26,123 nucleotides of DNA. It comes from an uncultured Lachnospiraceae bacterium (GTDB lineage Bacteria > Bacillota > Clostridia > Lachnospirales > Lachnospiraceae). Below, in pieces: positions 22,088 to 26,123 of the stretch. The stretch is taken from the NCBI GenBank assembly GCA_902803245.1, contig CADCPJ010000142.1, forward strand, positions 1-26,123, written 5' to 3'. Numbering within the stretch: position 1 is the stretch's first letter; every line of letters starts with the position of its first letter. Below the pieces are notes generated by a model. The model was not told where the DNA came from, did no database searches, and was given only the letters and a program-made list of their open reading frames with translations. Made by a program: the position numbers and the translations under genes.

Positions 22088-23473
22088 TTACTTATTCCGA
22101 AGGTATTCGTCGATCCCGCGGGCCGCCGCCTTGCCTGCGCCCATCGCAAGGATCACGGTCGCCGCCCCCGTCACGGCGTCACCGCCGGCGAATACGCCCT
22201 CTCTGGAGGTCTTTCCGTCCTCCTCGCTGGCGACGATGCACTTTTTGCGGTTGACGTCGAGGCCCTCGGTCGTGCTGGAAATCAGCGGGTTCGGAGAGGT
22301 GCCGAGAGACATGATCACGGCGTCGCACTCCATCTCAAACTCGGAGCCCTCTATGGGGACAGGACGTCTTCTTCCGGACGCGTCCGGCTCGCCGAGCTCC
22401 ATGCGGATGCAGCGGATCCCGGTGACGTTGTCATTTTCGTCCGTCAGAATCTCGGTCGGATTGGTCAGAAGGTCAAACAGGATGCCCTCCTCTTTTGCGT
22501 GGTGAACCTCCTCCGCTCTCGCGGGCAGCTCCGCCTCGGACCTGCGGTAGACGAGGTGCACTTCGGCTCCCATCCTGAGCGCCGTCCTGGCGGCGTCCAT
22601 CGCGACATTTCCGCCGCCCACGACGACGACTTTCTTCGCAGGGAAGATCGGCGTGTCGTAATCGGAGCGGAACGCCTTCATCAGATTGCTGCGGGTCAGG
22701 TACTCATTTGCGGAGAAGACGCCGTTCGCGTTCTCGCCGGGGATTCCCATAAACATCGGAAGTCCGGCGCCGGATCCGATGAAGACCGCCTCAAAGCCCT
22801 CCTCAAAGAGCTCGTCCACGGACTCCGTGCGGCCCACGATGACGTCCGTCTCGATCTTTACGCCGAGGCCTTCGACATTTTTCACTTCCTTAGCGACGAC
22901 TTCGTCCTTTGGCAGACGGAATTCCGGGATGCCGTAAGTGAGAACGCCGCCCGCCTTGTGGAGCGCCTCGAAGATCGTGACGTCGTAGCCTTTCCTCGCG
23001 AGGTCGCCTGCGCAGGTGAGGCCTGCGGGGCCGGAGCCCACGACGGCGACCTTGTGGCCGTTCTTCTGATCCGGGGAAGCGGGCTTTATGCCCTTCTCCC
23101 TCGCCCAGTCGGCGACGAAGCGCTCGAGCTTGCCGATGGAGATCGCCTCGCCCTTGATTCCGCGGATGCACTTGCCTTCGCACTGCTTCTCCTGCGGACA
23201 GACGCGGCCGCATACCGCCGGAAGCGAGCTGTCCTCGGAGATAATCTGATAAGCCTTCCCGAAATCGCCCTCCTTCACACAGGCGATGAAATCGTTGATC
23301 CGGATATTGACCGGGCATCCGCTGATGCATTTCGCATTTTTGCAGTTCAGACACCTGGCAGCTTCTTCGAGCGCTTCGGCTTCGCTGTAGCCGAGGCAGA
23401 CCTCGTCAAAATTCGTTGCGCGCACTTTCGGATCCTGCTCTTTTACAGGAACCTTCTTCAATACATCACCCAT
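22088..23473 (-). CDS. nfnB: NfnB-type NADPH-dependent oxidoreductase subunit (GltA-like)
   Basis: 461-residue homologue of glutamate synthase small subunit that, beside NfnA, fits the beta subunit of the electron-bifurcating NADH-dependent ferredoxin:NADP oxidoreductase. Two N-terminal [4Fe-4S] cysteine sets are present: C41, C44, C49, C53 and C88, C92, C98, C102. The FAD Rossmann loop is VVGSGPAG (144-151); a second NADPH loop VVVGGGNVAMDAAR comes near 290. AGAGGAG precedes ATG 23473. It lies 35 bases after nfnA and ends before a strong terminator, so nfnAB form a two-gene unit. A plain GltD role is the alternative, but no GltB is nearby. Confidence 0.9.
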   Translation of the reverse strand: MGDVLKKVPVKEQDPKVRATNFDEVCLGYSEAEALEEAARCLNCKNAKCISGCPVNIRINDFIACVKEGDFGKAYQIISEDSSLPAVCGRVCPQEKQCEGKCIRGIKGEAISIGKLERFVADWAREKGIKPASPDQKNGHKVAVVGSGPAGLTCAGDLARKGYDVTIFEALHKAGGVLTYGIPEFRLPKDEVVAKEVKNVEGLGVKIETDVIVGRTESVDELFEEGFEAVFIGSGAGLPMFMGIPGENANGVFSANEYLTRSNLMKAFRSDYDTPIFPAKKVVVVGGGNVAMDAARTALRMGAEVHLVYRRSEAELPARAEEVHHAKEEGILFDLLTNPTEILTDENDNVTGIRCIRMELGEPDASGRRRPVPIEGSEFEMECDAVIMSLGTSPNPLISSTTEGLDVNRKKCIVASEEDGKTSREGVFAGGDAVTGAATVILAMGAGKAAARGIDEYLRNK

Positions 23474-23508
23474 ACCTACTCCTCTTACAATGATGTCACA
23501 AAACGTGA

Positions 23509-24384
23509 TCAGCAGTTTCCGCAGCCGCCCTCGTGGGTCTTGCCTTCCTCATAGCGAAGCTTCGCCTGTCCCTCGATGGTCTTGTACATCTGGGAGCGCT
23601 TCAGACACTCGGCCCAGTTGATCTTGAAGCCGTCAAATTCCGGCCCGTCCACGCAGGCGAACCGGACTTCGCCGCCCACCGTGAGGCGGCACGCGCCGCA
23701 CATGCCGGTGCCGTCCACCATGATCGGGTTCATGGAAACAACGGTCGGAATATGGTACTTCTCCGTCGTGAGGCAGCAGAATTTCATCATGATCATCGGT
23801 CCGATCGCGACGCAGTGATCATAGGTCTTTCCTTCGGCGATGAGCTCGTCGATGACGGTCGTCACGACGCCCTTGTGCATATAGGACCCGTCGTCCGTCG
23901 TGATGTAGACGTTTCCCGCCACTTCGCGCATCTTGTCCTCGTAGAAGATCAGGTCCTTCGTGCGCGCGCCGATGATGACATCCGCGGCGATGCCCTTTTT
24001 GCGGAGCCATTTCACCTGGGGATAGACCGGAGCGGTCCCGACCCCGCCGGCGACGAAGAGGAAGCTGTGGGACTTCAGTTCTTCGTCGCTCATCTCAAGA
24101 ATGTCCGAGGGCTTCCCGAGCGGGCCGACCACATCCATGAAGGAATCTCCCTCTTCCAGCTCCAGGTATTTCCATGTAGAGACACCGACCGGCTGGAACA
24201 CTATGGTGACGGTTCCCTTCTCCGCGTCGTAGTCACAGATCGTCAGCGGGATTCGCTCGGCAGTTTCGTCTTTCCTTACGATGAGAAACTGTCCGGGTTT
24301 GGCATGGCGGGCAAGGCGGGGCGCCTCGACCACCATCTCGTAGACAACTGAACTGAGCTGCCTCTTCTCAAGAATTCTGTACAT
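23509..24384 (-). CDS. nfnA: NfnA-type FAD/[2Fe-2S] oxidoreductase subunit
   Basis: 291-residue ferredoxin-NADP reductase-like protein. FAD-binding RIPLTICDYD (44-53) and the NAD-binding AGGVGTAPVYPQ (112-123) are clear. The iron-sulfur segment VDGTGMCGACRL gives C229 and C232, with C244 in FACVDGPEFDG; D224 could be the fourth, aspartate ligand reported for NfnA. It would be the NADH-oxidising subunit paired with NfnB. The related dihydroorotate dehydrogenase electron-transfer subunit is the alternative, but no pyrD is nearby. TAGGAGGA precedes the ATG. The C-terminus carries an extra GGCGNC tail. Confidence 0.9.
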   Translation of the reverse strand: MYRILEKRQLSSVVYEMVVEAPRLARHAKPGQFLIVRKDETAERIPLTICDYDAEKGTVTIVFQPVGVSTWKYLELEEGDSFMDVVGPLGKPSDILEMSDEELKSHSFLFVAGGVGTAPVYPQVKWLRKKGIAADVIIGARTKDLIFYEDKMREVAGNVYITTDDGSYMHKGVVTTVIDELIAEGKTYDHCVAIGPMIMMKFCCLTTEKYHIPTVVSMNPIMVDGTGMCGACRLTVGGEVRFACVDGPEFDGFKINWAECLKRSQMYKTIEGQAKLRYEEGKTHEGGCGNC

Positions 24385-24452
24385 AAGCTTTCCTCCTAAT
24401 GCTAAAGCAAGTGCATAAAACTGCCCTTATCATCATACGCATCCATCTAAGC

Positions 24453-24468
24453 GTGACTTTAAAATCAC
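24453..24468. promoter_or_regulatory. Palindrome upstream of nfnA (possible operator)
   Basis: GTGACTTTAAAATCAC is a 16-base near-palindrome (GTGA-N8-TCAC with central TTTAAA; one mismatched pair), about 70 bases upstream of the nfnA ATG in a 156-base gap. Its half-sites recall CRP/FNR and Rex sites, but those need a six-base centre. The same gap holds a GCCGC/GCGGC hairpin (24497-24517) without a U-run. Confidence 0.3.
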
Positions 24469-24540
24469 AGATATGCATGCGTCAGAGATCTCCTTCGCCG
24501 CAGACTATGCGGGCGGCACTTTAAAAATCCGCAGGAAAAG

Positions 24541-25455
24541 TCAGGCGCCCGGCTGCTGCGCCTGCTGCTCTTTTTGCTGTGCCTGGCGCACGTTATAGAC
24601 AGCGGCGACGGGCCGGCTCTTTACGCCCTTCTCATTGATAAAGACCGCCTTGATCCGGTTTGTTCCTGCATTTAAGAGAATCGGCTCCGTGTAGGGGAGG
24701 CTCGTCTCATCCGGGTCCGTGCCGTCAGTCGTATAGTAGATGGTTCCTTTCCCGTTGCCCGTCATCGAGAGCATTGTCCCGTATGCATAGGTATTCCCGT
24801 TCATGAGGCTGAGCTCTGGCGGGTCCGAGATAAACCGGCTGTAGTCCGAGCGAATGGACGGGAGCGTGCAGCTTCCCGTCAGCTCCGCGGCGCGCTCCAC
24901 TTCCCCGGCCGCGTCGAGGCTGTCGAGGAGGGCGCGGAGAATCGTCTCCGAATCATTGTGTTCCGAAAAGAGAGCTTCAAGAATCCGGACGGCTTCATCC
25001 GCTCTCCCGCTCTCCTTAAGAAGTTCAGCCTTCCGTATCGTAAGATCCACGGATCCGCCCTTCACGGCGATGGCCTCATCAAGAAGCCCGATGGCGTCGT
25101 CCACGCGGCCGTCAAGAGAAGCGCGGGCAGAGAGGGCCTCAAAGTACCCGGGATTCGACCGGTTGAAGGAATCAAGCCGCAGAAATCCAAGGTAGATGAG
25201 TCCGGCAGCGACGGCAGATGCCACCACCGTGCTCAGGAAAACTGTCAGGAGACCCGGCCGGTTTCTGCGGATCCGCTCCTTTGCGGCTTCCTCCCTCTTT
25301 ATTCTCTCCAGTTCTTTCTGCTCATTCTCCAGACGTATCCGGATCCTCTGCATATCGTCGGAACTGTATTCGGGAACCAGCTGAACCTCCTCCCCGCAGA
25401 ACTGGCAGAAGAGCCTGCCCTCCGGAATCCTGGAACCACAGTTTCTGCAAACCAT
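24541..25455 (-). CDS. Zinc-ribbon membrane protein with TPR-like and CHB_HEX_C-like domains
   Basis: 304-residue protein of unknown role. C3, C6, C17 and C20 form an N-terminal zinc ribbon; about 33-64 is a charged coiled coil (ENEQKELERIKREEAAKER); about 69-91 is one membrane helix; about 100-200 is helical, with TPR-like pairs (GYFEALSARASLDGRVDDAIGLLDEAI); and about 215-285 resembles the chitobiase/beta-hexosaminidase C-terminal fold (TIYYTTDGTDPDETSLPYTEPI). The ribbon is probably cytoplasmic and the C-terminal domains outside. The end is glutamine-rich. It starts three bases after the ftsK stop, with GGAG six bases before the ATG. Confidence 0.8.
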   Translation of the reverse strand: MVCRNCGSRIPEGRLFCQFCGEEVQLVPEYSSDDMQRIRIRLENEQKELERIKREEAAKERIRRNRPGLLTVFLSTVVASAVAAGLIYLGFLRLDSFNRSNPGYFEALSARASLDGRVDDAIGLLDEAIAVKGGSVDLTIRKAELLKESGRADEAVRILEALFSEHNDSETILRALLDSLDAAGEVERAAELTGSCTLPSIRSDYSRFISDPPELSLMNGNTYAYGTMLSMTGNGKGTIYYTTDGTDPDETSLPYTEPILLNAGTNRIKAVFINEKGVKSRPVAAVYNVRQAQQKEQQAQQPGA

Positions 25456-25458
25456 ACA

Positions 25459-26123
25459 TCACTCCATATTATTAAGCAGCTGTTCAAACTCCTCCATCGT
25501 CATGAGGATCTTTCTGGGCTTCGTGCCCTCCTCTCCCCCGACGACGCCCGCATCGGCGAGCTGATCCATGATTCTCGCCGCGCGGTTGAAGCCGATCTTG
25601 AAGGCTCGCTGCAGCATACCGATCGAGGCCTTGTCCTTCTCGATGATGAGGCGGCCTGAATCGGCGAAATACTCATCCCTTCCGTCGTCGGATTCCTGGG
25701 AGGAGGACTGGCCTGCCGCGCTGACCGTGCTGCTGATCTGCTCCTCAACCTCTCTATTATACTCAACCTCATCGGCTTGTGAAGCAAAATAATCCACTAT
25801 CTTGGTGATGTCGTCATCCGAGACATAGGATCCCTGCACTCTCGCCGGCTTCGGATAGCCCTGCGGGTAGAAGAGCATGTCGCCCTTTCCGAGGAGCTTC
25901 TCCGCGCCGTTCATGTCGAGAATCGTGCGGCTGTCGGTACCGCTGGTCACGGCCAGGGCGATGCGCGAAGGCATATTCGCCTTGATGAGGCCGGTCACAA
26001 CGTTGACGGAAGGCCGCTGCGTCGCGATGATGAGGTGGATGCCGGCCGCTCTCGCGAGCTGGGCCAGGCGGCAGATCGCGTCTTCCACTTCGGAAGAGGA
26101 GACCATCATGAGGTCCGCCAGCT
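25459..26123 (-). CDS. ftsK: DNA translocase FtsK/SpoIIIE, C-terminal part
   Basis: The last 220 or so residues of an FtsK/SpoIIIE DNA pump; the gene runs off the right edge and its start is not seen. The visible part begins in the RecA-like motor (LADLMMVSSSEVEDAICRLAQLARAAGIHLIIATQRPS, GLIKANMPSRIAL, DSRTILDMNGAEKLLGKGDMLF). The gamma winged-helix domain that reads DNA polarity follows (KASIGMLQRAFKIGFNRAARIMDQLADAGVVG). A Ser/Gln-rich linker separates the two. It cannot be decided from this part whether it serves division, sporulation or both. Confidence 0.95.
   Translation of the reverse strand, partial: LADLMMVSSSEVEDAICRLAQLARAAGIHLIIATQRPSVNVVTGLIKANMPSRIALAVTSGTDSRTILDMNGAEKLLGKGDMLFYPQGYPKPARVQGSYVSDDDITKIVDYFASQADEVEYNREVEEQISSTVSAAGQSSSQESDDGRDEYFADSGRLIIEKDKASIGMLQRAFKIGFNRAARIMDQLADAGVVGGEEGTKPRKILMTMEEFEQLLNNME

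Noticed and set aside
21923..23554. A 543-codon open frame on the plus strand opposite nfnB.
   Set aside because: It is antisense to a clear gene with all motifs, has no family pattern and no ribosome binding site, and arises from GC-rich codon use on the other strand.
23533..24351. A 272-codon plus-strand frame opposite nfnA.
   Set aside because: It is a shadow of nfnA; the translation has no recognisable domain and the coding strand has strong family motifs.

Overview
The window looks like a chromosomal housekeeping segment from a fairly GC-rich member of the Clostridia, most likely Lachnospiraceae. The basis is the short HisG with a separate HisZ, the NfnAB bifurcating oxidoreductase pair, the rng-rplU-prp-rpmA-obgE-yhbY-nadD-yqeK order, a cleavable N-terminal extension on ribosomal protein L27, RecU, a RelQ-type alarmone synthetase and strong AGGAGG ribosome binding sites. 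The family assignment is inference. Every gene I support lies on the minus strand, so transcription runs from high to low coordinates. No phage, insertion sequence, CRISPR array, tRNA or rRNA was seen.

Reading with transcription: 26123-24541 holds the 3' end of an FtsK/SpoIIIE translocase and a zinc-ribbon/membrane/TPR-like protein. 24384-22088 is nfnA-nfnB, closed by a strong terminator. 21906-17481 holds recG, then mgsA-rsmD-coaD and a coiled-coil protein with an acidic tail, closed by a terminator. 17313-13345 holds pepD, relQ, an unknown two-helix membrane protein and a pseudouridine synthase. 13307-8668 holds recU followed by hisZ-hisG-hisD-hisB-hisI; hisA, hisF, hisH and hisE are not in the window. 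8372-4137 holds a radical SAM protein, its DUF2344 partner and an RNase E/G protein. 4038-29 is the ribosome-assembly/NAD cluster rplU-prp-rpmA-obgE-yhbY-nadD-yqeK.

The most unusual part is 4.6-9.9 kb, where several unrelated direct-repeat arrays and palindromes cluster: a 36-bp in-frame repeat in rng, a 21-bp in-frame repeat in the radical SAM gene, a 12-bp minisatellite before that gene, a REP-like palindrome over the hisB stop codon, a hairpin plus repeats before hisB, and a 19-bp duplication at the hisD end. Read on the coding strand, the 12-bp array forms three consecutive tiny reading frames of an M-x-F-D repeat. The first follows a good Shine-Dalgarno that sits in one of two competing hairpins. 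This is my best candidate for something undescribed, but it may be a neutral minisatellite.

Other points of interest are a methylglyoxal synthase with two changed active-site positions, an RNase E/G protein that ends before the usual zinc-link cysteines, and a marked excess of the palindrome CTTAAG tied to the use of TTA leucine codons. No computation was run; all motif and repeat calls are by eye.
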